In this document: positions 41,064-50,528 of the stretch, piece after piece
Position numbering within the stretch: the first letter of the stretch is position 1
Layout of the letters: each line of letters starts with the position of its first letter
Origin: Streptomyces neyagawaensis
GTDB lineage: Bacteria; Actinomycetota; Actinomycetes; Streptomycetales; Streptomycetaceae
Assembly: GCF_023516595.1 (NCBI RefSeq)
Contig: NZ_JAMGBG010000025.1
Location: 1-64,000, forward strand
Length of the DNA: 64,000 bases
Direction: 5' to 3'
Program-made: the position numbers and the translations under genes
Notes under the pieces: model-generated
What the model saw: the letters and a program-made list of their open reading frames with translations, nothing else
What the model was told of the DNA's origin: nothing
The model's database searches: none

Positions 41064-42377
41064 ATGCCCTCGAACTCACGCCCCCTGAGACTCGGTCTCG
41101 TCTCCGCCGCCATGGCGCCCCTGCTGGGGATCGCCGCATGCAGCGGATCGGGCACCAGCACGTCCTCGTCGTCCGGCGCCTCCGGCGGCGGCTCCTCCGC
41201 GACCGCGGACTCCCGCTCGGCGAGTGACGTCGTGACCGACTACCTCGGCTACGTCGGCGGAAAGGCGGGCAAGGCCGACGCCGGTCTCGCCCCGGTCACC
41301 CTGGGCTGGGTGAACGTCGAAGGCGGCCCCGGCGGCAACCCCGAAGCCACCCTGGGTGCCCGTGCAGCCGTGAAGTACGTCAACGACAAGCTGGGCGGCA
41401 TCGGCGGGCACCCGCTGAAGCTGAACGTCTGCACGGTGGTGTCCGCCGAGGAGGAAGGACAGAAGTGCGGCCAGCAACTGCTCGGCGCCAAAGAGGTCTC
41501 CGCCATCGGTGTGGGCAACCTCTACCTCGGCGACGCCTCCTTCAACTCCGTGATCGCGGGGAAGAAGCCCGTGTTGGTCGGCGTGGCGACGGGCCCGACC
41601 ATGCCCACCGCGAAGAACACCTTCAGCACGTTCGGCGACCTGCCGCACATCTTCGGCACCTGGGGCTCATACGCCCGTGACGTGCTGAAGGCGAAGACCG
41701 CGGCGGTGATCCACACGAACACACCCGGCGACAAGATCGCCTCGGGGGCGGCGGTGAAGGGCCTGAAAGCCGCCGGTCTGAAGGTGAAGTCCGTCGGATT
41801 CGACGCGCAGTCCACCGATCTGATCGGCCCGGTCACCGCGGCCGGGGCGAACACCGCGGACGTCGTGGTGCCCATCTCCGTCGGGGGCGGATGCGTCGGG
41901 ATCGCCAAGGCACTGAAGCAGCTCAACGTCACCAAGCCGGTCGTCTCCACACCGCTGTGCATGTCCCCCGACGTCGCCCAGGGGCTCGGAGGAGACCTGC
42001 CCAACTGGACGTACGGCGTCGCCCAGACGCTGCCGATGGACTCCTCGGCCGCCGACTCCAAGGCGTTCCTGAAGGCATCGGCGCAGGTGGGACTGGGCAA
42101 GGACGACCAGTCCAAGGTCTTCGCGCCGCTGGGCTGGAGCACGATCCTGACGTACGCGAAGGTGCTCGACGCCATCGGCCCGGACAAGATCACCCCCGCG
42201 TCGGTGACCGAGCGGCTCAAGAAGTTCCCCGGCCCGGTCATCATGGGCGCCGCCGAGGTCGCGTGCGGCAAGTACCCGGACGCCCCCGCCGTCTGCAACG
42301 ACCAGGCCAGGTTCTACCAGTACGAGGGCAAGGGCCGCTTCAAGCCCCTGACCGACTGGATCCGCCCGCCCCAGTGA
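41064..42377 (+). CDS. Branched-chain-amino-acid-type ABC substrate-binding lipoprotein
   Basis: A 437-residue Peripla_BP_6 protein. The signal ends in a lipobox IAAC (Cys26), followed by a Ser/Gly-rich linker (SSSSGASGGGSS). The LivJ-type core begins near VTLGWVNVEGGPGGNPEA and continues with NDKLGGIGGHPLKLNVC. The start follows GGAGGATCCCGC. It is the first gene of the operon behind the promoter and operator described above. LivJ-type proteins in actinomycetes bind amino acids, amides, urea or aromatic acids; the ligand cannot be told. A hairpin after the gene may raise its mRNA level over the downstream genes. Confidence 0.92.
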   Translation: MPSNSRPLRLGLVSAAMAPLLGIAACSGSGTSTSSSSGASGGGSSATADSRSASDVVTDYLGYVGGKAGKADAGLAPVTLGWVNVEGGPGGNPEATLGARAAVKYVNDKLGGIGGHPLKLNVCTVVSAEEEGQKCGQQLLGAKEVSAIGVGNLYLGDASFNSVIAGKKPVLVGVATGPTMPTAKNTFSTFGDLPHIFGTWGSYARDVLKAKTAAVIHTNTPGDKIASGAAVKGLKAAGLKVKSVGFDAQSTDLIGPVTAAGANTADVVVPISVGGGCVGIAKALKQLNVTKPVVSTPLCMSPDVAQGLGGDLPNWTYGVAQTLPMDSSAADSKAFLKASAQVGLGKDDQSKVFAPLGWSTILTYAKVLDAIGPDKITPASVTERLKKFPGPVIMGAAEVACGKYPDAPAVCNDQARFYQYEGKGRFKPLTDWIRPPQ

Positions 42378-42398
42378 GCCCTCACCCGACCCGCCGCC

Positions 42399-42434
42399 GC
42401 TGAGGTCGCCGCCCTGACAGGACGCGGCCTCAGC
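42399..42434 (+). terminator. Intercistronic hairpin after the binding-protein gene
   Basis: GCTGAGGTCGC (42399-42409) pairs with GCGGCCTCAGC (42424-42434), with one G-U pair, over a 14-base loop. It lies between the binding-protein gene and the permease gene of one operon, so it is more likely an mRNA stabiliser or partial terminator than a full stop. Confidence 0.55.
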
Positions 42435-42478
42435 AGCGCGGACCCGCGGATGTGCGGGCTCATGACAGGAGTCATGCA

Positions 42479-44497
42479 TTGGAACAGATCCTGCTCTTCG
42501 CCGTGCTCGGCCTCGGCCAAGGGGCACTGATCGCCGGCATCGCGCTCGGCGTGGTGGTCACCTACCGGGGCTCGGGCATCATCAACCTGTCCACCGGCGC
42601 GGTCGCCATGGCCTCGGCCTATGCCTTCTGGGCCCTGACCACCGGTTTCTTCGGGGTCACACTGCCCGTGGGGGCCGCTCTCGCCGGTGCCCTGGCCGTC
42701 GCGCTCGCCGTCGGAGTGCTGACAGAGGTGGCGGTGTTCAAGCCGCTGCGCACCGTCTCGCCCCTGGCCAAGCTCGCGGCCTCCCTCGGCATCCTGCTCA
42801 CCCTTCAGGCCACCGTCCTCCTGGTCTTCGGGGTCCAGCCGCAGCAGGCACCGAGCATCCTTCCGGCCGGCACCGTCACCATGCTGGGCGTCACCTCTCC
42901 CTCCGACCGCTTCGTCCTGGCCGGCCTGGTCGTCGTGATCGCGCTCGTCCTCGGGGCCCTGTACCGGTGGAGCCGCTTCGGCCTGGCCACCCGCGCGGCT
43001 TCGGAGAACGAACAGGCAGCCCTTCTGGCGGGCCTGTCGCCCAACAGCGTCTCGATGGCCAACACGCTCCTGGCCGCCCTGGTCGCCGGGCTCCTCGGTG
43101 TCCTGGCCGCGCCCATCGTCCAGGTCGACTCCATGACGCTGCCCCTTCAGGTGGTCCCGGCCCTGGCCGCCGCACTCTTCGCCGGGTTCACCTCGCTGTG
43201 GATCGCCTGCACCGCGGGCATCCTCATCGGAGTGCTCCAGTCGGTCGTGTACTACCTGTCCACGCAGAGCTGGTTCCCGACCGACAACGGCAACGCCATG
43301 CCCGGCCTCCAGCAACTCCTCGTCTTCGCCCTGATGGTCGTCGCCCTGTACGTGCGGGGCGCCGGTCTGCCGCGCCGCGGTGAACTCGTCGAACAGCGAC
43401 TGCCCGCGGTGCCCCTGCCGGAGCGGCTGCTGCGTCCCGCGCTGATATCAGCCACGGTCGCCGCCGCCGCACTGATCGTGCTCCCGTTCGACTTCCGCCA
43501 GGCGCTCACGAACTCGATGATCGGCATGGTCATCGTTCTGTCGTACGTCGTCATCACCGGCTACGTCGGGCAGATCTCCGTGATGCAGCTCGCGCTCTCC
43601 GGAACCGCGGGCTTCGTCCTCTCCCACCTCTCGGTCGGGTGGGGGATCCCGTTCCCGTTCTCCGCCCTCGGCGCGATGGTGCTGGCCACCCTGCTGGGCG
43701 TGGCCGCGGGCGTCTCCGCCCTGCGGGTGCGGGGAGTGAGCCTGGCCGTCGTCACCCTGGCCGCGGCCCTGGCCATGGAACAGGCGCTGTTCAACAACAC
43801 CTCGTTCGGCGGAACGGCCGGGGTGTCCGTACCCCCGCCGCGCCTGTTCGGGATCGACCTCGGGCCGAAAGCGGACTTCCGCGGCCTGGACGGCAACGAA
43901 CCCAGCCCCATGTTCGGCTTCCTCGTCCTGGCCGTCACCGTCGCCCTCGGACTGTACGTCGCCCATCTCCGGCGCACCGGACTCGGCCGGCGGATGCTCG
44001 CCGTCCGCTCCAACGAGCGCGCCGCCGCGGCGGCCGGTGTCGACGTGCGGGCCGTGAAGATCGCCGCGTTCACCATCAGTTCCTTCATCGCCAGCGCCGC
44101 CGGCACCCTCTACGGCTACAACTTCGGCTCGGTCAGCGCCGCCCGGTTCACCGCGCTGGCCGCCCTCGGCCTGATCGGTTTCGCCTACATCGGCGGCATC
44201 ACCATGGTGTCCGGAGCCGTGATCGCGGGGCTGATGTCCACCGAGGCGCTGCTGCCGCACGCGCTGGACAAGTGGTTCGGGATCAAGGGCACTTGGGCCC
44301 TGCTCTTCGGCGGCGTCTCCCTGATCGTGACGCTGATCGCCAACCCCGACGGCATCGCGGGCGCCGCCCACCGCCGGAAGAGGGCGAAGAGGGCGGCACG
44401 CGCCGCGGCCACGACGGGACCACCGGCCGACAACGCATCCGCCCCGGACATCCACCTCGGCCGTACCCCTGCCGACGCCAAGGAGGTCGCATCGTGA
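42479..44497 (+). CDS. Fused ABC permease, LivH-LivM type
   Basis: A 672-residue protein that joins the two permeases of a branched-chain-amino-acid-type transporter. Residues 1-about 295 are LivH-like (VVVTYRGSGIINLSTGA, LAALVAGLLGVLAAPI); about 315-625 are LivM-like (SYVVITGYVGQISVMQLALSG, GLGRRMLAVRSNERAAAAAG). About 16-18 membrane segments are expected. The best start is the TTG at 42479, nine bases after GGAG; a GTG nine codons earlier lacks a site. The C-terminal tail is basic and then Pro/Ala-rich. The stop overlaps the next ATPase start (GTGA). Confidence 0.9.
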   Translation: MEQILLFAVLGLGQGALIAGIALGVVVTYRGSGIINLSTGAVAMASAYAFWALTTGFFGVTLPVGAALAGALAVALAVGVLTEVAVFKPLRTVSPLAKLAASLGILLTLQATVLLVFGVQPQQAPSILPAGTVTMLGVTSPSDRFVLAGLVVVIALVLGALYRWSRFGLATRAASENEQAALLAGLSPNSVSMANTLLAALVAGLLGVLAAPIVQVDSMTLPLQVVPALAAALFAGFTSLWIACTAGILIGVLQSVVYYLSTQSWFPTDNGNAMPGLQQLLVFALMVVALYVRGAGLPRRGELVEQRLPAVPLPERLLRPALISATVAAAALIVLPFDFRQALTNSMIGMVIVLSYVVITGYVGQISVMQLALSGTAGFVLSHLSVGWGIPFPFSALGAMVLATLLGVAAGVSALRVRGVSLAVVTLAAALAMEQALFNNTSFGGTAGVSVPPPRLFGIDLGPKADFRGLDGNEPSPMFGFLVLAVTVALGLYVAHLRRTGLGRRMLAVRSNERAAAAAGVDVRAVKIAAFTISSFIASAAGTLYGYNFGSVSAARFTALAALGLIGFAYIGGITMVSGAVIAGLMSTEALLPHALDKWFGIKGTWALLFGGVSLIVTLIANPDGIAGAAHRRKRAKRAARAAATTGPPADNASAPDIHLGRTPADAKEVAS

Positions 44498-45309
44498 ACG
44501 TTCTCTCCGTCCAGCGGTTGGGCGTCAGCTACGGCGGCGTCCACGCGCTCAGCGATGTCTCCCTGGAGGTCGGCGAGGGCCAACTCGTCGGGCTCATCGG
44601 CCCCAACGGGGCCGGCAAGACCACCTTCGTGGACGCGGTCACCGGCCTCGTCGCCGCCCGGGGGCGGGTGGTACTGGACGGCAAGGACCTGACGGGACGA
44701 CCGCCCCATGTACGGGCCCGCCGAGGACTCGCCCGCACCTTCCAGAGCAGCGAACTCTTCGAGGACCTCACGGTCGCGGAGAACCTCCAGGTCACGGCGG
44801 ACCCTTCGACATGGTGGACGGCGCTCGGCGAGACCTTCGGACGCCGCCCGGCCTCGAACCCCGCCGTCCCTGAGGCCCTCAAGGCCCTGGGACTGGAGGA
44901 CCTGGCCGACGCCTCGGCACACGAGCTGTCCCAGGGCAGACGCAAACTCGTGGGTGTGGCACGAGCCTTGGCGGCCCGGCCCCGCATCATCTGTCTCGAC
45001 GAACCCGCGGCCGGCCTGGACACGACGGAGAGCGCCGAACTGGGACGCAGACTGCGCGGCGTCACCGAAGCCGGCACCGCGCTGCTCCTCATCGACCACG
45101 ACATGAGCCTCGTGATGGGCATCTGCGACCACGTCGTCGTCCTGGAGTTCGGCAAGGTGATCGCCTCCGGGACACCCGCGGAGGTCCGCACCGACCCCGC
45201 CGTCGTCACCGCCTACCTCGGGGCATCCGCCGCCCAGCCCGCCACCGCGCCCGGCACGTCGACCGGTGGCTCCGCCAAGGCCCTGACCAGCACACCGGAG
45301 ACACCATGA
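44494..45309 (+). CDS. Branched-chain-type ABC ATPase (LivG-like)
   Basis: A 271-residue ATPase with Walker [15 protein letters not shown], signature [15 protein letters not shown] and Walker [12 protein letters not shown], followed by the H-loop [11 protein letters not shown] typical of LivG. It starts at a GTG after AAGGAGG, overlapping the permease stop, and its own stop overlaps the next gene by ATGA. The C-terminal about 25 residues are Ala/Thr-rich. Confidence 0.93.
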   Translation: MNVLSVQRLGVSYGGVHALSDVSLEVGEGQLVGLIGPNGAGKTTFVDAVTGLVAARGRVVLDGKDLTGRPPHVRARRGLARTFQSSELFEDLTVAENLQVTADPSTWWTALGETFGRRPASNPAVPEALKALGLEDLADASAHELSQGRRKLVGVARALAARPRIICLDEPAAGLDTTESAELGRRLRGVTEAGTALLLIDHDMSLVMGICDHVVVLEFGKVIASGTPAEVRTDPAVVTAYLGASAAQPATAPGTSTGGSAKALTSTPETP

Positions 45310-46019
45310 GCACCCCCGTCCTGAAGCTGGCCGGACTCACCGCCGGATACGACGGCGCCGCCGTCATCCGCGAGGTCGACCTCGAGGTGGGCGCGGGAGA
45401 GGTCGTCGCCCTCCTCGGGGCGAACGGCGCGGGCAAGACCACCACGCTCAAGACCGTCTCCGCGCTGCTGCGCCCCCTGGCCGGCACGATCACCTTCAAC
45501 GGGACGGACCTCGGCAGGATCCCGGCAGCGACCCGGGCCCGCCTCGGCATCGCCCACGTCCCGGAAGGACGAGGCATCTTCTCGGGCCTCACGGTGGCGG
45601 AACACCTGCACCTGGGTCACCGGGGCGAGCGCCTCGACCGGGCGGCCGCCCACCGGTACTTCCCCGCCCTGGCCCGCCTCCAGGACCGCAAGGCAGGGCT
45701 GCTCTCCGGCGGCGAGCAGCAGATGCTCGCCATGGGGCGAGCCCTGGCCCGGGGCCCCAAGCTGCTCCTGCTCGACGAGCTGAGCCTCGGTCTGGCGCCC
45801 ATCATCGTCGAGGAGTTGCTGCCCATCGTCAGGCGCTATGCCGACGACACCGGCTGCGGGGTGCTGCTCGTCGAACAGCACGTCGGCCTCGCCCTCGACA
45901 TCGCCGACCGCGGCTACGTCCTCTCCCACGGCGAGATCACCGCGCACGCCACGGCCCGGGAACTCCGGGCCGACCAGTCGCGGATCATCACCGGCTACCT
46001 CGGCGAGCAGCCGGCCTGA
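45306..46019 (+). CDS. Branched-chain-type ABC ATPase (LivF-like)
   Basis: A 237-residue ATPase of the usual LivF length, with Walker [32 protein letters not shown], signature [15 protein letters not shown], Walker [12 protein letters not shown] and [12 protein letters not shown]. With the LivG-like protein it powers the fused permease. The start is an ATGA overlap with the preceding gene; the hydrolase gene follows after 28 bases. Confidence 0.93.
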   Translation: MSTPVLKLAGLTAGYDGAAVIREVDLEVGAGEVVALLGANGAGKTTTLKTVSALLRPLAGTITFNGTDLGRIPAATRARLGIAHVPEGRGIFSGLTVAEHLHLGHRGERLDRAAAHRYFPALARLQDRKAGLLSGGEQQMLAMGRALARGPKLLLLDELSLGLAPIIVEELLPIVRRYADDTGCGVLLVEQHVGLALDIADRGYVLSHGEITAHATARELRADQSRIITGYLGEQPA

Positions 46020-46047
46020 CCCGGCCGTACCCCAGAGAAGGAGTCCG

Positions 46048-46947
46048 ATGTTCACCTTCGCAAGCGAAGACGGCGTCCAGATCCACGTGCACGAATGGAA
46101 GCCGGACACGCCCCCGCGAGCCGTCGTGCAGATCGCCCACGGCATGGGCGAGCACGCCGGCCGCTACGCCTCACTCGCGACAGCGCTGACCGCCCAGGGC
46201 TACGCCGTCTACGCCAACGATCACCGCGGACACGGGCTGAGCAGGCACGCCGAGCCCGGTCACCTCGGGGACGACGGCTGGAACCGGCTCGTGGGCGACA
46301 TGGTCACCCTGTCAGGGGCCGTCCGCGAGCGGCACCCCGGCCTGCCGCTGGTGCTGCTCGGACACAGCCTGGGTTCCTTCGCCTCGCAGCAGTACGTCCT
46401 CGACCACGCCCACCTGATCGACGCGCTCGCCCTGGCCGGTACGACCGCGGTCGACGCCATGCTGGCGGCCCAGGCGCACACGGCCGCGGCGGGAGGAGAC
46501 CCACTGCTCGCGCTCAACCAGGCGTTCCAGCCCAGCCGCACGCCGTTCGACTGGCTCAGCCGGGACGAAGCGGCCGTCGACGCCTACCTCGCCGACCCGA
46601 TGTGCGGCTTCAGCCTCGACGCCCAGGGCATGGCCGACATCTCCCTCGCCTCGGCCTCCCTCGCCCGGCCCCGGGGCATCCCGGCGGACCTTCCCGTCTG
46701 CGTCCTGGTCGGAGATCACGACCCGCTGAACGCCGGCCTCTCCCTCAGCAACCTGCTGGTCGAACGCTACGGCGAGGCCGGCCTCACCGAGGTGACCTAC
46801 CTCATCTATCCCGCGGCCCGCCACGAGCTGTTCCACGAGACCAACAGCCGGAAGATCGTCAGCGACCTCCTGGCCTGGCTGGACGGCGCTCTCGCCACGT
46901 CGACTTCGCGCACTTCGACGTCGCGCACCGCGGCAGGGCTGGACTAG
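46048..46947 (+). CDS. Monoacylglycerol-lipase-like alpha/beta hydrolase
   Basis: A 299-residue serine hydrolase of the Hydrolase_4 type: the oxyanion motif HGMGEHAGRY (31-40), nucleophile GHSLGS (Ser107), acid in LVGDHDPLN and His in AARHELFHE. There is no signal peptide, so it acts in the cytoplasm. It is the last gene of the ABC operon, 28 bases after the LivF-like gene with AGAAGGAG before the ATG, so it probably hydrolyses the imported compound, perhaps an ester such as a monoglyceride or amino-acid ester. It converges on the sigma-factor gene with only 15 bases between stops. Confidence 0.87.
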   Translation: MFTFASEDGVQIHVHEWKPDTPPRAVVQIAHGMGEHAGRYASLATALTAQGYAVYANDHRGHGLSRHAEPGHLGDDGWNRLVGDMVTLSGAVRERHPGLPLVLLGHSLGSFASQQYVLDHAHLIDALALAGTTAVDAMLAAQAHTAAAGGDPLLALNQAFQPSRTPFDWLSRDEAAVDAYLADPMCGFSLDAQGMADISLASASLARPRGIPADLPVCVLVGDHDPLNAGLSLSNLLVERYGEAGLTEVTYLIYPAARHELFHETNSRKIVSDLLAWLDGALATSTSRTSTSRTAAGLD

Positions 46948-46962
46948 CACGGCCGTTCGGTG

Positions 46963-48534
46963 TCAGCTCCAGGGCGCCACGAGGACGAAGGAGCGGCTGG
47001 CCCGGTACGCGGCCGTGCCCTCGGAAGGGTCGAGCCACAGCTGGAGGTTGTCCCGGTGGCGGAGGTAGCGGCCGGGGTAGTTGTAGGACTCCAGGGAGAC
47101 CGAACCGGCCGTGGAACCCGGACGGGGGCAGAAGGTGGCGTCCTTCCGGAAGATGGCGGACCCGTCGTCGGTGTCCAGCTTGATACGGAAGGCGTAGTGC
47201 CGCAGATACCTGCCCGTGGCGTCCCTGAGTGAGGAGCAGCGGGGGTCGGCCAGGCCGGGCACGAAGGTGAAGGTGGCCGCCTGCCGGGTGGCCGCGGAGC
47301 TGGTGGCGCCGACCGGCCCCAGGATGCCGAGTCGGCCGGACTGGCTCACGTAGCCACCGGGCTTGTCGACCGACCGCAGCGCATGCCGTCCCGCGAACCG
47401 TGTCTCAGCCGTCGCCGCCGGGGCCGATGTCGCCGGCGACGGCGGTGTTGGTGTCGGTGTCGGGGTCCGTGAGGCGGACGTTCTCGGGGACGGCGGCGCG
47501 GACGAGGCGGCGGGCGAGAGCGGGGCCGCGACGGCGGGCTGCGGGGCCGGCTCGTGCGGTCCCGTGGCCGTGTACCAGGCCACTCCGGCGGCCGCGAGCG
47601 TGACGGCACCCGCGGCTGCCGTCGCCACGGGCTTGGCGGCGAGCCTGCCGAGCGTCCGCGCCGTACGGCTCGCACCGCTCACCGTGTGCGGGCCCGCGCC
47701 GACGGTCGCCTCGGCCGAGCCCGCCCCCAGCGCCCTGGCGAGCACCAGGCCCGCCAGGCCGGCCGGCACCGGCACCAGGGCAAGGCCTGCCAGCAGCCCC
47801 TCCGCCGGTATCAGGTCGGACGAGTTCGACAGGCACTGCGGACAGTCGCGGACATGGCGTGCCAGCCGCTTGCGCCACAGCCCGGACGGCCGCCCGTCCC
47901 ACGAGGCGAGCACGGCGGCCAGGTCCGGACAGCGCGGCGAGGCCGTCACGGCTCGGACGACGGTGCGCGCCGTCTCCAGCCGTTCCTTGACCCGCTGGAC
48001 GCGGACCGCGGCATGCTGCGGTGTGAGACCGCAGGCCTCCGACAGCTCGCGGCGGGTCAGTTCACCGACGCTCTCCATCCACCACAGCGCGAGTACCTCG
48101 CGTTCCTCCTCCTCCAGCCAGCGGGTCGCCTCCACCGCTTCTCGCCGCTGGCCCGACAGCGCGAGCCGAAGAATCGCCAGGTCGGAGAAGTCGGCCCCCG
48201 GGTCCGACTCGTGGGCCTTCTCCTCCAGGGGTTCCACGGTGAGCGGGGTGCGCCCCCTGCGCCACCGGTCACGGATCTGTCGCACGGTGATGGCGACGAG
48301 CCAGGACCGGAACCGGTCCGGTTGCTTCAGTCCGGGCAACCCGTCCAGGACCCGCATCATCGTCTCCTGGACCACGTCGTCGACGTCGCTGTGCCCGTCC
48401 AGCGCCCGCCCGACGATGTTGTAGACCAACGGCAGACAGTCCCGTATCAGCTGTTCCGTGGCCTGCCGGTGACCCGCCCGCGCCGCCGTGACGACGGCGG
48501 CGTCCGGCCGCTCCTGCCTGTCCTGCGAGCGCAC
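46963..48534 (-). CDS. ECF sigma factor fused to zinc-finger-like region, membrane helix and extracellular AbfB (CBM42) domain
   Basis: A 523-residue fusion. Residues about 20-95 are sigma region 2 (GHSDVDDVVQETMMRVLDG), about 135-195 region 4 (REVLALWWMESVGELTRREL...). A His-x3-Cys-x2-Cys motif (His227, Cys231, Cys234) resembles the zinc site of anti-sigma factors. A membrane helix follows at about 302-322, then a Pro/Ser/Thr-rich linker (328-376), then an AbfB domain (about 379-523; SLESYNYPGRYLRH). So sigma, anti-sigma-like region and a sugar-binding sensor are in one chain. The start is the GTG at 48534. The divergent neighbour is a GH43 enzyme with the same AbfB domain, the likely target. 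It resembles ECF sigma groups with C-terminal regulatory extensions. Confidence 0.88.
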   Translation of the reverse strand: MRSQDRQERPDAAVVTAARAGHRQATEQLIRDCLPLVYNIVGRALDGHSDVDDVVQETMMRVLDGLPGLKQPDRFRSWLVAITVRQIRDRWRRGRTPLTVEPLEEKAHESDPGADFSDLAILRLALSGQRREAVEATRWLEEEEREVLALWWMESVGELTRRELSEACGLTPQHAAVRVQRVKERLETARTVVRAVTASPRCPDLAAVLASWDGRPSGLWRKRLARHVRDCPQCLSNSSDLIPAEGLLAGLALVPVPAGLAGLVLARALGAGSAEATVGAGPHTVSGASRTARTLGRLAAKPVATAAAGAVTLAAAGVAWYTATGPHEPAPQPAVAAPLSPAASSAPPSPRTSASRTPTPTPTPPSPATSAPAATAETRFAGRHALRSVDKPGGYVSQSGRLGILGPVGATSSAATRQAATFTFVPGLADPRCSSLRDATGRYLRHYAFRIKLDTDDGSAIFRKDATFCPRPGSTAGSVSLESYNYPGRYLRHRDNLQLWLDPSEGTAAYRASRSFVLVAPWS

Positions 48535-49021
48535 CGCACCCCACCTGCCCCGTCTCCCTGCCGATGTGCCGAGGCGCCAGTGTGCCAGGAGGCCCCCACG
48601 GCCGTACCCGCCGTACACACAACTGCACAGCAACGAACGATGTCCCACCGACAGCGGGCTGTTCTACGGCGGTACCCGCGGTAGGTCAACAGCCTTGGCA
48701 TCCCCTCCACAACCCGTCGGAGTACCAGCCGGGAGGCCTCACGGCACTGCCGCTGCCCGCCACGCCCGCCGGCGCCGCCTCCGTCTCGTTCGCCCTCTGT
48801 GCGGCCCGCCCCGCCCTTTCCGTTATGCGCGAAGCGCCGGTGCGTCTCCTGTGTGTACGACTCCCGCGCACCACCGTTCTTGGTTTGTCTCTTGACACTC
48901 CCCTTACCCACCTCTAACTTTTCGCCGAATTCACGAACAATGTCCGGCATTTCGAACCATACGCGTACTCGCCGGATGCCCTTCGCCTGTCCCGGCACCC
49001 GCAGAAAGACGGGAAACGCAC
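48535..49021. other. Divergent control region between the sigma-AbfB gene and the GH43 gene
   Basis: No gene is supported here. The right third is clearly AT-richer than its surroundings and holds the GH43 promoter at 48892-48920. Between promoter and gene there are several TTCG/CGAA-type short inverted elements (about 48921-48957) that may bind a regulator. I could not assign a separate ECF-type promoter with confidence. Confidence 0.45.
48892..48920 (+). promoter_or_regulatory. Promoter of the secreted GH43 gene
   Basis: TTGACA (48892-48897), a 17-base spacer and TAACTT (48915-48920) form a good vegetative-type promoter about 100 bases upstream of the start codon. A second, ECF-dependent promoter would be expected if the sigma-AbfB protein controls this gene. 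Confidence 0.65.
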
Positions 49022-50452
49022 ATGCGCACGCTTCTCTCGCGGCTCGCGGCGATATTGGTCGCCGCCTGCCTGCTCTTCACCTCTCAATCCCTGGCCGCAC
49101 CCGAGCGGGCGGCCGCCGCCGAACCGGGCTATCTGATGACGCACTTCATCGGGGAGGGCTCGAACGGCCAGCAGATCTACTTCTCGTACAGCACGGACGG
49201 CCTGAACTGGAACGACCTCAACGGCGGCGGAATAGCCCTGCGCTCCACGGTCGGCACGAAGGGGGTGCGTGACCCCGCACTGGTGAGATCCCCCGACGGC
49301 AGCAAGTACTGGATCATCGCGACCGACCTGTGCATCAGCTGCGGGCAGTCGTGGGCGGACTCCATCAACAACGGCAGCCGCAACCTCGTGGTGTGGGAGT
49401 CGACGGACCTGATCAACTGGTCGGAGCCGTGGCTGCTCAACGTCGCCGGCGCGATCCCCGACGGACGCAACGCCTGGGCTCCGGAGGCCATCTGGAACTC
49501 CGAGACCAACGATTACGTCCTGTACTGGTCGACGAACGTGCCCCTCAACGGCAAGACGAAGCACCGCATCTTCTACGCCCGCACCAGCGACTTCCGCTCC
49601 ATCACGCCCCCGCAGATCTACATCGACCGCCCCGGCACCCAGGAACTCATCGACACCCAGATCGTCGAGCTGCCGGCCGGCGTCGGCCCCCACCGCTATG
49701 TGAGGGCCTCCGGTGACGGCCAGATCACCCTCGAAGGCAGCAACTCGATCCTCGGCACGTGGACGAACCTCGGCAACCTCTCCGGCATCGGCCTGACCGG
49801 CGCCCAGGTCGAGGGCCCGATGTGGATGAAGTTCCGCGACCGCAACGAGTGGGCGCTGTACCTCGACCAGTACTCCTCCGGACGCGGATACATGCCGGTC
49901 ACGACGACCAACCCGTCCGCCCCCGGCACCTACCAGCTCCCGGCGTCGGGCAGCTACAACATGGGCGTCAACAAGAAGCGCCACGGCTCGATCCTGAACC
50001 TCACGGCCGCCGAGGAGACCCGCGTCCTCGCACGCTGGACCGACACCCCGGCCAAGCGGCTCCAGTCGTTCAACTTCCAGGACCGGTACGTGCGGCACGC
50101 CAACTTCGACGTGCGCATCGACCAGAACATCACCGGTCCGGACGCCCAGTTCCGGATCCGGCCCGGCCTGACCGGCACCGGAACCGTCTCCTTCGAGTCG
50201 GTGAACTACCGCGGCTACTTCCTGCGGCACGCCAACAACGACTTCCAGCTGGTCCGCAACGACGGCACCGCCCAGTTCGCCGCGGACGCCACCTTCAACC
50301 AGGTCGCCGGCCTCGCCGACCCCACCTGGTCCTCCTTCCAGTCCTACAACCACCCGGACCGGTACATCCGCCACTACGCCTACTACCTGAAGCTCGACCC
50401 GATCACCACGGCGACGGGCCGCGCTGACGCCACCTTCCGCGTGACGAACTGA
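49022..50452 (+). CDS. Secreted GH43-type arabinosidase with AbfB (CBM42) domain
   Basis: A 476-residue exported glycosidase. The signal peptide MRTLLSRLAAILVAACLLFT... is cleaved near AAAA/EPGY. The catalytic five-bladed propeller (about 35-340) shows the GH43-type stretches GVRDPALVRSPDGSKYWIIAT and RNAWAPEAIWN. The C-terminal AbfB domain (about 345-476; SFESVNYRGYFLRH and SFQSYNHPDRYIRHY) binds arabinofuranose side chains. Likely role: releasing L-arabinose from arabinan or arabinoxylan outside the cell. The subfamily and exact linkage are not determined. It is divergent from the sigma-AbfB gene and followed by a terminator hairpin. Confidence 0.88.
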   Translation: MRTLLSRLAAILVAACLLFTSQSLAAPERAAAAEPGYLMTHFIGEGSNGQQIYFSYSTDGLNWNDLNGGGIALRSTVGTKGVRDPALVRSPDGSKYWIIATDLCISCGQSWADSINNGSRNLVVWESTDLINWSEPWLLNVAGAIPDGRNAWAPEAIWNSETNDYVLYWSTNVPLNGKTKHRIFYARTSDFRSITPPQIYIDRPGTQELIDTQIVELPAGVGPHRYVRASGDGQITLEGSNSILGTWTNLGNLSGIGLTGAQVEGPMWMKFRDRNEWALYLDQYSSGRGYMPVTTTNPSAPGTYQLPASGSYNMGVNKKRHGSILNLTAAEETRVLARWTDTPAKRLQSFNFQDRYVRHANFDVRIDQNITGPDAQFRIRPGLTGTGTVSFESVNYRGYFLRHANNDFQLVRNDGTAQFAADATFNQVAGLADPTWSSFQSYNHPDRYIRHYAYYLKLDPITTATGRADATFRVTN

Positions 50453-50465
50453 CCCGACACCGACA

Positions 50466-50503
50466 GGGGACGCCGGCGCCGCCACGAGAGCACCGGCGTC
50501 CCC
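50466..50503 (+). terminator. Terminator of the GH43 gene
   Basis: GGGGACGCCGG (50466-50476) pairs perfectly with CCGGCGTCCCC (50493-50503) over a 16-base loop, beginning 13 bases past the stop codon and followed by TTCC. Confidence 0.8.
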
Positions 50504-50528
50504 TTCCTCCGCCCGGAAGGGAAGCACA

